A DNA stretch of 64,000 bases, taken from NCBI GenBank assembly GCA_035527975.1, contig DATKZM010000034.1, forward strand, positions 21,661 to 85,660, given 5' to 3'. Positions 53,016 to 61,624 of this stretch are shown piece by piece. The stretch comes from DATKZM01 sp035527975. Its GTDB lineage: Bacteria; Pseudomonadota; Alphaproteobacteria; JAPULJ01. How positions within the stretch are numbered: position 1 is the stretch's first letter; each line of letters begins with the position of its first letter. The notes beneath the pieces were generated by a model, which saw only the letters and a program-made list of their open reading frames with translations, was not told where the DNA came from and ran no database searches. Position numbers and translations under genes: made by a program.

Positions 53016-54860
53016 ATGTTCGTGATCGATGCCGAAATCCAGATGTGGGCGATCTTCGCGCTCATCCTGGCGGCCCTTGTGGCCTTCGCGCGCGAGCGCT
53101 GGCCATTGGAGCTCACCGCGCTTTCCGTGATCGCAGCCCTGCTTGTGTTCTTCTATGTCTTCCCGGTCCCCGGCGTGGACGGCCGCAACCTGCTCGCGTC
53201 CACACGTCTGCTGGCGGGTTTCGCGAGCCCCGCTTTGATCACGGTCCTCGCCCTCCTGGTCATTGGCGAGGGCTTGAAGCAAACCGGCGTGCTCGATCAA
53301 GCAGCGCAAGTTGTCTTCGCCATCGGCGGCAATGCGGCCCGCTCGATCGCGATCGTGCTCGTCCTGGTCATGGTGATCAGCGCCTTTCTCAACAACATCC
53401 CCGTGGTGGTGATGTTCATCCCGATCATGCAGGCGCTGGCCGCCCGCGTCGGCCGCTCGCCCAGCTCGGTGATGATCCCGCTTTCGTTCGTCGCCGTGCT
53501 CGGCGGCATGGGCACGCTGATCGGCTCGTCGACAAATTTGCTTGTCTCGGGCGAGCTCGGCGAACTTGGCCTCAAGCCCTTCGGCTTCTTCGATTTCACC
53601 GTGCCCGGCGTCGTGCTGGCAAGTGTGGGCTTTTTCTACGCCCAACTCGTCGCGCCGCGGCTGCTTCCCGACCGCGGCTCGATGGCCGGGGAGATGATCG
53701 ACGGCGCGGGCAAGCAGTTCATCGCCCAGCTCACCGTACAGCCCGATGCCAAGCTCGTCGGCGCCAGCGCCATCGGCGGCTTTTTCTCAGAGCTGCCCGA
53801 CGTCACCGTGCGGATGATCCTGCGCGGCGAGCAAAGCGAGCTGCCGCCCTTCGATGAGGACTTTGCGATTGCGCCCGGCGACGTGCTCCTGGTCGCCGCC
53901 ACCCGCAAGGCGCTGACCACGGCGCTGCATCGCGATCCCGGCCTTACGGGATTGGAGGGGTTGGAGGAGGACGAGACCGACGACGCCCCCCGCAAGACAT
54001 CGGTTCAGATGCTGGGCGAGGTGATGGTGACGCCGTCGTCGCGGCTCATCGGCCAGAGCGTGGAGCAGGCCGGCTTCCGCAAACGCTTCGGCTGCGTCGT
54101 GCTTGGCATCCAGCGCCGCTCGCGAATGATCCGCGCCCAGGTCAACGAAATCCGCCTGGAGGCCGGCGATGTACTGCTGATCCAGGGCCGCCGCGCCGAT
54201 GTGCGCGCGCTGCGGCGCAATCCCCACGCCTTGCTGATGGAATGGTCGGCATCGGACCTGCCGCGCTTCCATCACAGCCGCCGCGCCATTCTCATCTTTG
54301 CCCTGACGGTCGGCGCGGCGGCCAGCGGCCTCGCCCCCATCGTCGTCGCCACGGTGGCCGGGGTTGCCGCGATGATCGCGGTGGGCTGCCTCAACATCCG
54401 CCAGGCCGCCGCCGCGCTCGACCGCTCGATCATGCTCACGATCGCCATGGCGCTGGCGCTGGGAGCGGCGATGCAGGCCACCGGCGGCGCCACCTTCCTG
54501 GCCGATGCGCTGACCGGCCTGATGGGCGAGGCCTCGCCGGCCTATGTCTTATCGGCCTTTTTCCTGATGGTGGCGCTGCTCTCAAACCTGATCTCGACCA
54601 AAGCCGCGGCGGTGCTTTTCACGCCGATCGCCGTCGGCATCGCCAAGGGGCTCGGCGTCGACCCCCTGCCCTTCGCCGTCGCCGTCGTGTTCGCCGCCAA
54701 CTGCTCGTTTGCCTCGCCGATCGGCTACCAGACAAATCTGCTGGTGATGGCGCCGGGGCATTATCGCTTCCTCGACTTCGCCCGCGCCGGCCTGCCGCTC
54801 ATCTTCGTCCTCTGGATCGTCTTCTCGCTCTTCGCGCCGTGGTATTACGGGTTCAACTGA
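53016..54860 (+). CDS. SLC13-family permease with two TrkA_C (RCK-C) domains
   Basis: A 614-residue membrane protein. Helices cover about 1-215 and 400-614, with a central cytoplasmic part (about 220-390) holding two RCK-C modules (DAKLVGASAIGGFFSELPDVTV and SSRLIGQSVEQAGFRKRFGCVVLGIQRR). FLNNIPVVVMFIPI and GTLIGSSTNLLVSG in half one, and LISTKAAAVLFTPI with SPIGYQTNLLVM in half two, are the DASS SNN/T-type hairpins. Such proteins transport dicarboxylates, sulfate or tellurite-like anions. The ATG at 53016 was preferred over GTG 52986. Confidence 0.9.
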   Translation: MFVIDAEIQMWAIFALILAALVAFARERWPLELTALSVIAALLVFFYVFPVPGVDGRNLLASTRLLAGFASPALITVLALLVIGEGLKQTGVLDQAAQVVFAIGGNAARSIAIVLVLVMVISAFLNNIPVVVMFIPIMQALAARVGRSPSSVMIPLSFVAVLGGMGTLIGSSTNLLVSGELGELGLKPFGFFDFTVPGVVLASVGFFYAQLVAPRLLPDRGSMAGEMIDGAGKQFIAQLTVQPDAKLVGASAIGGFFSELPDVTVRMILRGEQSELPPFDEDFAIAPGDVLLVAATRKALTTALHRDPGLTGLEGLEEDETDDAPRKTSVQMLGEVMVTPSSRLIGQSVEQAGFRKRFGCVVLGIQRRSRMIRAQVNEIRLEAGDVLLIQGRRADVRALRRNPHALLMEWSASDLPRFHHSRRAILIFALTVGAAASGLAPIVVATVAGVAAMIAVGCLNIRQAAAALDRSIMLTIAMALALGAAMQATGGATFLADALTGLMGEASPAYVLSAFFLMVALLSNLISTKAAAVLFTPIAVGIAKGLGVDPLPFAVAVVFAANCSFASPIGYQTNLLVMAPGHYRFLDFARAGLPLIFVLWIVFSLFAPWYYGFN

Positions 54861-54901
54861 GCCGGCCCGAACCCACGGCCGCCCACCTCACCCCGTCGCA
54901 A

Positions 54902-54930
54902 TTGACGCAGTGCAACATGACGCATAAAGT
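54902..54930 (+). promoter_or_regulatory. sigma-70-type promoter for serC-serA
   Basis: TTGACG (54902-54907), a 17-bp spacer and TAAAGT (54925-54930). The predicted transcript start near 54936-54940 leaves a leader of about 75-80 nt before the serC ATG. Confidence 0.6.
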
Positions 54931-54935
54931 CCGGG

Positions 54936-55014
54936 CTCCACTGACCTGTCCAGGCTGACAAATTCGGTTGCGCCAGCCCGCCATCCCGAGCCCGATTCCC
55001 AGGAACAAGGCGCC
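54936..55014 (+). ncRNA. candidate structured 5' leader of serC
   Basis: A conserved serC leader RNA motif is known upstream of serC in Alphaproteobacteria, and this is its expected place. Here GGCTG (54953-54957) can pair with CAGCC (54974-54978). The start segment around CGGGCT (54932-54937, only partly transcribed) could pair with AGCCCG at 54975-54980 or 54989-54994, so alternative folds exist near the ribosome site. I cannot test it against the family model. Confidence 0.35.
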
Positions 55015-56178
55015 ATGAAGCCGACCACACGGCCGCGCAATCCCAACTTCTCCTCCGGGCCCTGCGCCAAGCGCCCGGGCTGGAGCGTCGCCGCACTCGA
55101 GGATGCACTGATCGGCCGCTCGCACCGCGCCAAGCCCGGCCGGGCCAAGCTCGCCGAGGTCATCGACCGCAGCCGCGCCGTCCTCGGCATGCCGGAGGAT
55201 TACCGCCTCGCCATCATGCCCGCCTCCGACACCGGCGCCGTTGAGATGGCCTTGTGGTCACTCCTGGGTCCTCGCGGCATCGACGTGCTGGCCTGGGAAA
55301 GTTTCGGCAAGGGCTGGGTCAGCGACATCACCAGGCAGTTGAAGCTGGAAGACACCCGCGTCATCGAGGCCGAGTACGGCCGCCTGCCCGATCTCGCCCA
55401 GGTCGATTTCACGCGCGATGTCGTCTTTACCTGGAACGGCACGACGTCCGGCGTCCGCGTACCCGGCGCCGACTGGATCGCGGCCGACCGCGCCGGCCTC
55501 ACCATTTGCGATGCAACCTCGGCGGTCTTCGCCATGCAACTCGACTGGGCCAAACTCGACGTCGTCACCTGGTCCTGGCAGAAGGTGCTGGGCGGCGAGG
55601 CCCAGCACGGCATGCTGGCGCTGTCCCCGCGCGCGGTGGAGCGCCTCGAAAGCCATACGCCAACCTGGCCGATGCCCAAGCTCTTCCGCATGACCAAATC
55701 GGGCAAGCTCAATGAAGGCATCTTCAAGGGCGAGACCATCAACACCCCCTCGATGCTCGCGGTCGAAGACGCGCTCGACGCGCTCAAATGGGCCGAGACG
55801 GTTGGCGGGCTGGACGGTCTTATCGCCCGTTCGCAGGCCAATCTCGCTGCCGTTGCGGCGTGGGCCGAGGCGAGCCCCTGGGCCGGTTTCCTTGCCACCG
55901 ATCCGGCCACCCGCTCTTGCACCTCGATCTGCCTTGCCATTACCGACCCCTGGTTCCGCGGCCTCAACGCCAACCGGCAAGCAGATGCCGCCAAGGCGAT
56001 CGCCACCCATCTCGATCTCGAGGGCGTGGCCTATGACATTGGCGGATACCGCGACGCCCCGCCGGGCTTGCGCATCTGGGGCGGCGCGACGGTCGAGACC
56101 GCCGACATCGAGGCGCTGATGCCCTGGCTCGATTGGGCCTATGCCCGCGTAAAGGGCTCCCAGGCCAACGCCGCCTGA
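55015..56178 (+). CDS. serC: phosphoserine aminotransferase SerC
   Basis: A 387-residue PLP enzyme converting 3-phosphohydroxypyruvate to phosphoserine in serine synthesis. NPNFSSGPCAKRPGW is the alphaproteobacterial SerC start; the PLP lysine is in WSWQKVLGGEAQHG; and NGTTSGVRVPGADWI and TINTPSMLAVEDAL contribute substrate contacts. AGGA and AAGG lie just upstream of the ATG. It is the first gene of serC-serA, separated by about 50 bp. Confidence 0.95.
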   Translation: MKPTTRPRNPNFSSGPCAKRPGWSVAALEDALIGRSHRAKPGRAKLAEVIDRSRAVLGMPEDYRLAIMPASDTGAVEMALWSLLGPRGIDVLAWESFGKGWVSDITRQLKLEDTRVIEAEYGRLPDLAQVDFTRDVVFTWNGTTSGVRVPGADWIAADRAGLTICDATSAVFAMQLDWAKLDVVTWSWQKVLGGEAQHGMLALSPRAVERLESHTPTWPMPKLFRMTKSGKLNEGIFKGETINTPSMLAVEDALDALKWAETVGGLDGLIARSQANLAAVAAWAEASPWAGFLATDPATRSCTSICLAITDPWFRGLNANRQADAAKAIATHLDLEGVAYDIGGYRDAPPGLRIWGGATVETADIEALMPWLDWAYARVKGSQANAA

Positions 56179-56229
56179 CCTGACCGATCCGCGCCTTTTG
56201 CCAGCCCTGAAAGAGCTCCGAGCAAGCCA

Positions 56230-57807
56230 ATGCCGAAAGTTTTGATTTCCGACAAGATGAGCGAGCGCGCGACCGAAATCTTCAAGGCGCGCGGCATCGA
56301 TGTCGATGTGAAGACCGGCATGAGCCCGGACGAGCTCAAGGCCGCGATCGGCGACTATGACGGCCTCGCCATCCGCTCGGCGACCAAGGTGACGCCCGAG
56401 ATCATCGAGGCCGCGGGCAAGCTCAAGGTGATCGGCCGCGCCGGGATCGGCGTCGACAATATCGACCTGCCGACGGCCACGGCCAAGGGCATCGTCGTCA
56501 TGAACACGCCCTTCGGCAATTCGATCACCACCGCCGAGCACGCCGTGGCGCTCATGTTCGCGCTCGCGCGGCAACTCCCCGAGGCCGACCGCTCGACCCA
56601 GGCCGGCAAGTGGGAGAAGTCGCGCTTCATGGGAGTGGAGCTGACCGGCAAGACGCTCGGCATCATCGGCTGCGGCAATATCGGCGCGATCGTGGCCGAG
56701 CGCGGTATCGGCCTCAAGATGAAGGTCATCGCGTTCGACCCGTTCCTGGCGCCCGACCGCGCGCGCGAGCTCGGCGTGGAAAAGGTCGAGCTCGATGAGC
56801 TCCTGCGCCGCGCCGATTTCCTCACGCTTCATACGCCGCTCACCGACGCCACCCGCCACATGATCGACGCCGCGGCGATCGCCAAGATGAAACCGGGCGT
56901 GCGCATCATCAACTGCGCCCGCGGCGGCCTCGTCGTCGAGGCGGATTTGCAGGCGGCGATCAAGTCGGGCCATGTCGCCGGCGCGGCGCTTGATGTTTTC
57001 GAGAGCGAACCCGCCACGGAAAACGCACTCTTCGGCTCGGAGAATTTCGTCGCCACACCGCATCTGGGCGCATCGACCGAAGAGGCGCAGGAGAACGTCG
57101 CTGTTCAGGTGGCCGAGCAGATCTCCGATTTCCTGCTCGAAGGCGCCGTCGTCAATGCCATTAATATGCCCTCCATGTCGGCCGACGAGGCGACGAAGCT
57201 GGCGCCTTATATGCGCCTTGCGCATCTACTCGGCAGCTTTGCCGGCCAGCTCACCGAATCGGGTCTTTTGAAAGTCGCGATCGAGTATCAGGGCGAAGCC
57301 GCCGACCTCAACCACACGCCGCTGACCGCCACCTTGCTGGAGGGCCTGCTCTCGCCGGTGCTGGAGACCGTGAATATGGTCAACGCGCCGGTCATCGCCC
57401 GCGAACGCGACATCGAGGTCACCGAGATCAAGCACGCCAAGGCGGTCGACTACCAGACCCGGATCAAGCTCACCGTGACCACCGAAAAGCGCGTGCGCTC
57501 AGTCTGCGGGACGCTCTTCGGCGGCGACAAGCCGCGCATCATCGACATCGAGGGCATCGAGCTTGAAGCCGAGCTCAGCCCCCACATGCTGTTCACGCGC
57601 AACGACGACTTGCCCGGTCTGATCGGCGCGCTGGGCTCGGCGATCGGCGAGGCGGGGCTGAATATCGCCACCTTCAACCTCGGCCGCGACAAGCCGGGCG
57701 GCAACGCCATCGCGCTTATTGCCGTGGATGATGCGGTCGGCGAAAACGTCCTGACGAAGGTCGCCGCCCTGCCCCACATCACCCAGGCCAAGGCGCTGAA
57801 GTTTTAG
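56230..57807 (+). CDS. serA: D-3-phosphoglycerate dehydrogenase SerA
   Basis: A 525-residue NAD-dependent enzyme starting serine synthesis. The substrate/NAD lobes have GRAGIGVDNIDLPTAT, LGIIGCGNIGAIVAERG and INCARGGLV (with Arg), and the catalytic His in PHLGASTEEAQ. An intervening allosteric domain (about 315-450) and a C-terminal ACT domain (DLPGLIGALGSAIGEAGLN) follow, as in long type I SerA. Serine feedback inhibition is likely. Operon with serC. Confidence 0.96.
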   Translation: MPKVLISDKMSERATEIFKARGIDVDVKTGMSPDELKAAIGDYDGLAIRSATKVTPEIIEAAGKLKVIGRAGIGVDNIDLPTATAKGIVVMNTPFGNSITTAEHAVALMFALARQLPEADRSTQAGKWEKSRFMGVELTGKTLGIIGCGNIGAIVAERGIGLKMKVIAFDPFLAPDRARELGVEKVELDELLRRADFLTLHTPLTDATRHMIDAAAIAKMKPGVRIINCARGGLVVEADLQAAIKSGHVAGAALDVFESEPATENALFGSENFVATPHLGASTEEAQENVAVQVAEQISDFLLEGAVVNAINMPSMSADEATKLAPYMRLAHLLGSFAGQLTESGLLKVAIEYQGEAADLNHTPLTATLLEGLLSPVLETVNMVNAPVIARERDIEVTEIKHAKAVDYQTRIKLTVTTEKRVRSVCGTLFGGDKPRIIDIEGIELEAELSPHMLFTRNDDLPGLIGALGSAIGEAGLNIATFNLGRDKPGGNAIALIAVDDAVGENVLTKVAALPHITQAKALKF

Positions 57808-57952
57808 CGCCCAAAGGCGTGGACCGTCATTTCAGCGCGTGGGGGCGGGCGACAATCCCGCGATGATTATCTCCAGGGACGGGTTTTCAACCTGGCATGC
57901 ATATTTGTAGGGGCGGGATTTCAACCCGCCCGGTCCCGCCAATTCGCGGAAC
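57808..57952. other. intergenic repeat region between serA and the kinase gene
   Basis: Degenerate GC-rich repeats: a GGGGCGGGCGACAATCCCGC segment near 57842, GGGACGGG-TTTTCAACCTGG near 57876, and the clean palindrome at 57911-57931. The two converging genes end here. Confidence 0.55.
57911..57931. repeat. dispersed palindrome (family C, GGGCGGG-N7-CCCGCCC), copy 1
   Basis: 7-bp arms GGGCGGG and CCCGCCC around ATTTCAA. An exact inverted-orientation copy lies at 63007-63027, so the two bracket the kinase, hisZ and purA genes. It is located between converging serA and kinase genes, where it could act as a bidirectional transcription barrier. Confidence 0.8.
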
Positions 57953-60217
57953 CTATCGCAGGCGGAAACTCCGGGGCAGCAGACCGCCGCCACCGCTGGC
58001 CAAGACGCCGCCATTGCGTTCGCTGAGCGTGTAGCACCCGTTCAGGTGCGACCAGGTCCGCCAGCGCAGGCATAAACGGTTGCCATTGAGTGTCCAGCTT
58101 CCTGTGTCATTGCCCGATTCGGTCGAAGACGCAACGCTCGTCCGCTCCTCGGTATAGGCACCGCCAAGCCGGCCGCCCGGCATGAAGCGGAGGCGGAACA
58201 GCCGATCGGCTGGGCCATAGGGGCGGGTGAAATCGAGCGTCTTGCGGCCAATTGCGGCCCGAATTCGCTCGCTCGACAAGCCGGCGATTTGATTTTGTTT
58301 GCGGCGGGCCTCCTCGGCCTGACGGCGCGCTTCCTCGGCCTGGCGGCGACGGGCCACCTCGGCGGCGCGGCGACCGCGCGCAGCCTCGATCTGGCGCCGG
58401 CGGGTTTCCTCGGCGGTGCGGCGACGCGTTTCTTCCGCCCGGCGACGGGCTTCTTCAGTCTGACGACGGCGCGCTTCCTCGGCCTGGCGGCGACGAGTTT
58501 CCTCGGCCCGGCGGCGGGCCTCCTCGGCAGCACGGCGGCGGGCTTCCTCACCGCTCACGCCCTCGCCGCGCCGGCGGGCTTCTTGGGCCTTTCGCGCTTC
58601 CTCAGCCTTCCGCGCCTCTACGGCCCGGCGGGCCGCCTCGGCCTGGCGGCGTGCTTCCTCGGCCTTTCGCGCCTCTTCGGCCCGACGGCCAGCCTCGCCC
58701 TGACGGCGCTTGGCCTCCTCGACCTGGCGGCGCTTGGCCTCTTCGGCACGGCGGCGCTTGGCCTCCTCCGCCCGGCGCTTGGCCTCTTCGGCGCCTCGGC
58801 GTTTGGCCTCGGCGGCCTGCTGACGCTTGGCCTCGGCAGCCTTGCGGGCTTCTTCGGCCTTGCGGGCTTCTTCAGCTGTGCGGCCTTGCTCGCCCTGACG
58901 GCGCGCCTCTTCGGCCTTGCGCGCTTCTTCGGCCTTGCGCTGCTCCTCTGCCTGGCGGGCGATTTCCACGTGGCGGCGCGCTTCGGCGGCCTTGCGCTTG
59001 GCGATTTCCTCCTGGCGGGTCGTCTCGCCGGTGCCGAAGCCGTCGGTCGCGACATAGCTTGCCACGCCGACACCGCCCAGCATGACCACGCCGAGCGCGG
59101 CATAGATGAGCGTCCGCGCAGGCCGGCGTCCGCCCGAGCGGTCTTCCACCGACTGCGGCCGGCCCAAAGCACTGGACGGTCGCGCCGATCCCACCGAATG
59201 CGCCGATGGAGGGGGCGTGTAGCGCGGCCCGATCGTTCCGCCCTGCGTCGGGCGCGAGCCCGGCTGCTGGGCGACCGGCGTCACCGTCCGCTGGATGCGG
59301 GCGCTCGGCACTTCCTCGCCCGGGCGCCCGAGCATGTCGCCGCGTAACTCGGCGATGGTCTGCGGCCGGTCGGTCTCCATGACCGAGAGCGAGCGGTCGA
59401 TGGCGTCCAAAAGCTGGCTTGAGAAGCCGCTGCGTGCGGCCTCGGCCGCCGGCTTCAGCGGATCGGGGTTGCCGCGCGCTTGCGAGGAAAGGCGCGTCGG
59501 CGCGTCGATCGGCGGCGCGTCGGTGACCAACAGGTACATCACCGCGCCCAGCGCATAGATATCGGTCCACGGCCCCTGATGGCCGCTGGTCTCGTACTGT
59601 TCGTGCGGCGCATAGCCGGGGGTGAAAATGCGGGTCAGGTTCTGGCTGCGCCCGCCCAGCGCCTGGCGGGCCGCGCCGAAATCGATCAGCACGGGCGAGC
59701 CGTCGTCGCGGATATAGATGTTGCCGGGCTTTATGTCGCGATGCAGGAAGCCGGTCGCGTGCACGCGCTCCAGGCCCTCCAGCAGCGGGTCGATGATGTC
59801 GTAAATCTGTCGCTCGTCGAGCTTACCGCCGGCGATCAGGAATTCGGCCAGGCTTTCGCCCTGCTGGTACTCCATCACCATGTAGGCGGTGCCGTTGACG
59901 GCGAAGAAGCGATAAACCGGCACGATGTTGGGGTGGTGGAAGCTGACCAGGGTTGAGGCTTCCTTCTGAAACCGGTCGAGGCCCCACTCGAACTCCTCCG
60001 CATCGGCCGAGCTGATCGGCCGCACCGAGCTGTCATCGGGGTTGCGGTGGGCAATGCCCGCAGGCATGTATTCCTTGATCGCGACAAGCCGGTCGATGGC
60101 CAGCTCGCGCGCCTTATAGGTCACCCCGAACGAGCCCGCTCCGAGGACACCCTCGACCCGGTAGCCCTCGAACTGATAGCCGTTTGGCAACGCGTTTTGA
60201 TGGCGCTCTTCCGCCAT
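57953..60217 (-). CDS. membrane Ser/Thr protein kinase with long charged helix and C-terminal sensor-like domain
   Basis: A 754-residue Hanks-type kinase. The kinase domain (about 19-285) is intact: glycine loop GAGSFGVTYKA, Lys48 in VAIKEY, HRDIKPGN (Asp161), DFG (179-181) and APE-like APHEQYE. A Pro/Ser-rich juxtamembrane part (300-365) leads to one membrane helix (about 369-390). About 240 residues of Ala/Glu/Arg/Lys repeats (KAEEARR, RRRAEET, about 402-640) follow. The last ~105 residues form a compact domain with WTLNGNRLCLRWRTW and LNGCYTL, two cysteines possibly disulfide bonded. GAAGGA precedes the ATG. Substrates are unknown. Confidence 0.9.
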   Translation of the reverse strand: MAEERHQNALPNGYQFEGYRVEGVLGAGSFGVTYKARELAIDRLVAIKEYMPAGIAHRNPDDSSVRPISSADAEEFEWGLDRFQKEASTLVSFHHPNIVPVYRFFAVNGTAYMVMEYQQGESLAEFLIAGGKLDERQIYDIIDPLLEGLERVHATGFLHRDIKPGNIYIRDDGSPVLIDFGAARQALGGRSQNLTRIFTPGYAPHEQYETSGHQGPWTDIYALGAVMYLLVTDAPPIDAPTRLSSQARGNPDPLKPAAEAARSGFSSQLLDAIDRSLSVMETDRPQTIAELRGDMLGRPGEEVPSARIQRTVTPVAQQPGSRPTQGGTIGPRYTPPPSAHSVGSARPSSALGRPQSVEDRSGGRRPARTLIYAALGVVMLGGVGVASYVATDGFGTGETTRQEEIAKRKAAEARRHVEIARQAEEQRKAEEARKAEEARRQGEQGRTAEEARKAEEARKAAEAKRQQAAEAKRRGAEEAKRRAEEAKRRRAEEAKRRQVEEAKRRQGEAGRRAEEARKAEEARRQAEAARRAVEARKAEEARKAQEARRRGEGVSGEEARRRAAEEARRRAEETRRRQAEEARRRQTEEARRRAEETRRRTAEETRRRQIEAARGRRAAEVARRRQAEEARRQAEEARRKQNQIAGLSSERIRAAIGRKTLDFTRPYGPADRLFRLRFMPGGRLGGAYTEERTSVASSTESGNDTGSWTLNGNRLCLRWRTWSHLNGCYTLSERNGGVLASGGGGLLPRSFRLR
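58294..59014 (-). repeat. low-complexity Glu/Arg/Ala repeat region in the kinase gene
   Basis: About 720 bp coding a mix of 3-, 5- and 7-residue repeats such as KAEEARR, RRRQAEE and EEAKRR. The DNA is repetitive (GCCTCCTCGGC-type words), so copy number may vary and assembly errors are possible. The predicted structure is one long, possibly single, alpha helix. Confidence 0.85.
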
Positions 60218-60311
60218 GATAGCCTAAGTCCTTCGCGTGAATAGGTCGCTCGCGTCGGGCCCATCCCCACGCGATATGGCAGACGCTATCGCAAAATGGC
60301 TTCGCCTGGAA

Positions 60312-60325
60312 GTGACGGCCGTCAC
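60312..60325. promoter_or_regulatory. 14-bp palindrome between divergent kinase and hisZ genes
   Basis: GTGACGGCCGTCAC is a perfect palindrome in the 228-bp divergent region, 120 bp before hisZ and 95 bp before the kinase start. A dimeric-regulator operator is possible; no known consensus is recognised. Confidence 0.3.
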
Positions 60326-60445
60326 GCCTGCCCCGGAAAATCGCCCATAAATTTGGCCGGTTTCCATTTGCCCAACCGGCTCCGAGCGGCTAAACCCCAT
60401 GCGCCGCCCCCATCGCCAACGCCGAGCGAGCCCTAAAGCGACGAT

Positions 60446-61621
60446 ATGAGCCGCGCAACCACCCGCGCCCTGCTGCCGGCGGGACTGATCGACCATTTGC
60501 CGCCCGACGCCGCCCACGCCGCGGAGATCGTCGAGCGTCTGCTCGCCTGCTTCACCGGCCACGGCTATGAGCGGGTCAAGCCGCCGATGATCGAATTCGA
60601 GGACACATTGCTCACCGGCCCCGCCGCCCCGCTGGCCGAGCAGACCTTCCGCCTCATGGACCCGATTTCCCAGCGCATGATGGGCCTGCGCGCCGACATC
60701 ACCATGCAGGTCGCGCGCATCGCCACCACGCGTCTGGCCAAGGCGCCGCGGCCGCTGCGCCTTGCCTATGCGGGCGACGTTTTCCGGGTGCGCGGCGCTC
60801 AGCTCCGGCCCGAGCGCCAGTTCATGCAGATCGGCTTCGAGCTCATCGGCGCGCCGACCGCGGCGGCCGATGTCGAGGCGATCCTGCTCGCCACCGAGGC
60901 TTTGCGCGCGACCGGTATCGCGACCATCTCGGTTGACCTCAACGTCCCCACCCTGGTGCCGGCGCTGTGCCGAACCCTCGGTATCGACGATGGCGGGGCG
61001 CTGCGCGACGCGCTCGACCGCAAGGACGCGGCCGCTGTTGCGAAGGCTGCTGGCGCCCATGGCAGCCTCTTTGGCAAGCTCCTGGCCGCCGCCGGCCCCG
61101 CGGCCAAGGCGATCAAGGCCATTATGGCGCTCGATCTCGATGGCGAGGCGGCGGCGGATGCCGAGCGGCTGGCGGAGGTTGCAACCCGGGTGGCCGAGGC
61201 CGACCCGGCGCTCAGGATCACCGCCGATCCGACCGAGCACCGGGGATTTGAGTATCACACCGGCGTTGGGTTTACCCTCTTCGCGCCAAGAGTGCGCGGC
61301 GAGCTCGGCAGCGGCGGGCGCTACCACGCAGATGACGACGGCGCGGGCGAGCCCGCCACCGGCGCCACGCTCTATCTGGAAACCATTATCCGCGCCCTGC
61401 CCGACCCCGAACCCGGCAAGCGGCTCTTCCTGCCCGCCGGCACCACGCTCGGCCAGGCACGCACCCTGCGCGACAATGGCTGGACGACGCTCGCCTGCCT
61501 CGACCCCGGGGCGGCCCCGCGCGCAGAGGCCGAACGCCTCGGCTGCACGCACATTCTCTCCGGCGGCAAGCCTGTCGCCCTCGGCACGAAACGCCGCAAA
61601 CCGGCCAAGAAAGGCGCTTGA
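60446..61621 (+). CDS. hisZ: ATP phosphoribosyltransferase regulatory subunit HisZ
   Basis: A 391-residue class II aaRS-like protein without tRNA charging activity, needed for short-form HisG in the first step of histidine synthesis. LRADITMQVARIATT and YAGDVFRVR resemble HisRS motif 2, while the C-terminal anticodon domain is replaced by a short Lys-rich tail. FEYHTGVGFTLFA and GSGGRYH are HisZ-type. hisG is not in the window. It sits 3 bp upstream of purA, a typical alphaproteobacterial pair. Confidence 0.9.
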   Translation: MSRATTRALLPAGLIDHLPPDAAHAAEIVERLLACFTGHGYERVKPPMIEFEDTLLTGPAAPLAEQTFRLMDPISQRMMGLRADITMQVARIATTRLAKAPRPLRLAYAGDVFRVRGAQLRPERQFMQIGFELIGAPTAAADVEAILLATEALRATGIATISVDLNVPTLVPALCRTLGIDDGGALRDALDRKDAAAVAKAAGAHGSLFGKLLAAAGPAAKAIKAIMALDLDGEAAADAERLAEVATRVAEADPALRITADPTEHRGFEYHTGVGFTLFAPRVRGELGSGGRYHADDDGAGEPATGATLYLETIIRALPDPEPGKRLFLPAGTTLGQARTLRDNGWTTLACLDPGAAPRAEAERLGCTHILSGGKPVALGTKRRKPAKKGA

Positions 61622-61624
61622 AAG

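Noticed and set aside
55258..57225. Open frame of 655 codons on the minus strand opposite serC and serA
   Set aside because: Same explanation: it mirrors well-supported genes and has no domain or ribosome site.
58294..59014. Repeat array that could be mistaken for CRISPR
   Set aside because: The repeats are short, imperfect, continuous and in frame with the kinase gene; there are no unique spacers and no cas genes.
58289..59347. Plus-strand open frames over the kinase repeat region
   Set aside because: They are translations of the complement of a low-complexity coding repeat (Leu/Ala/Phe rich) and lack start signals.
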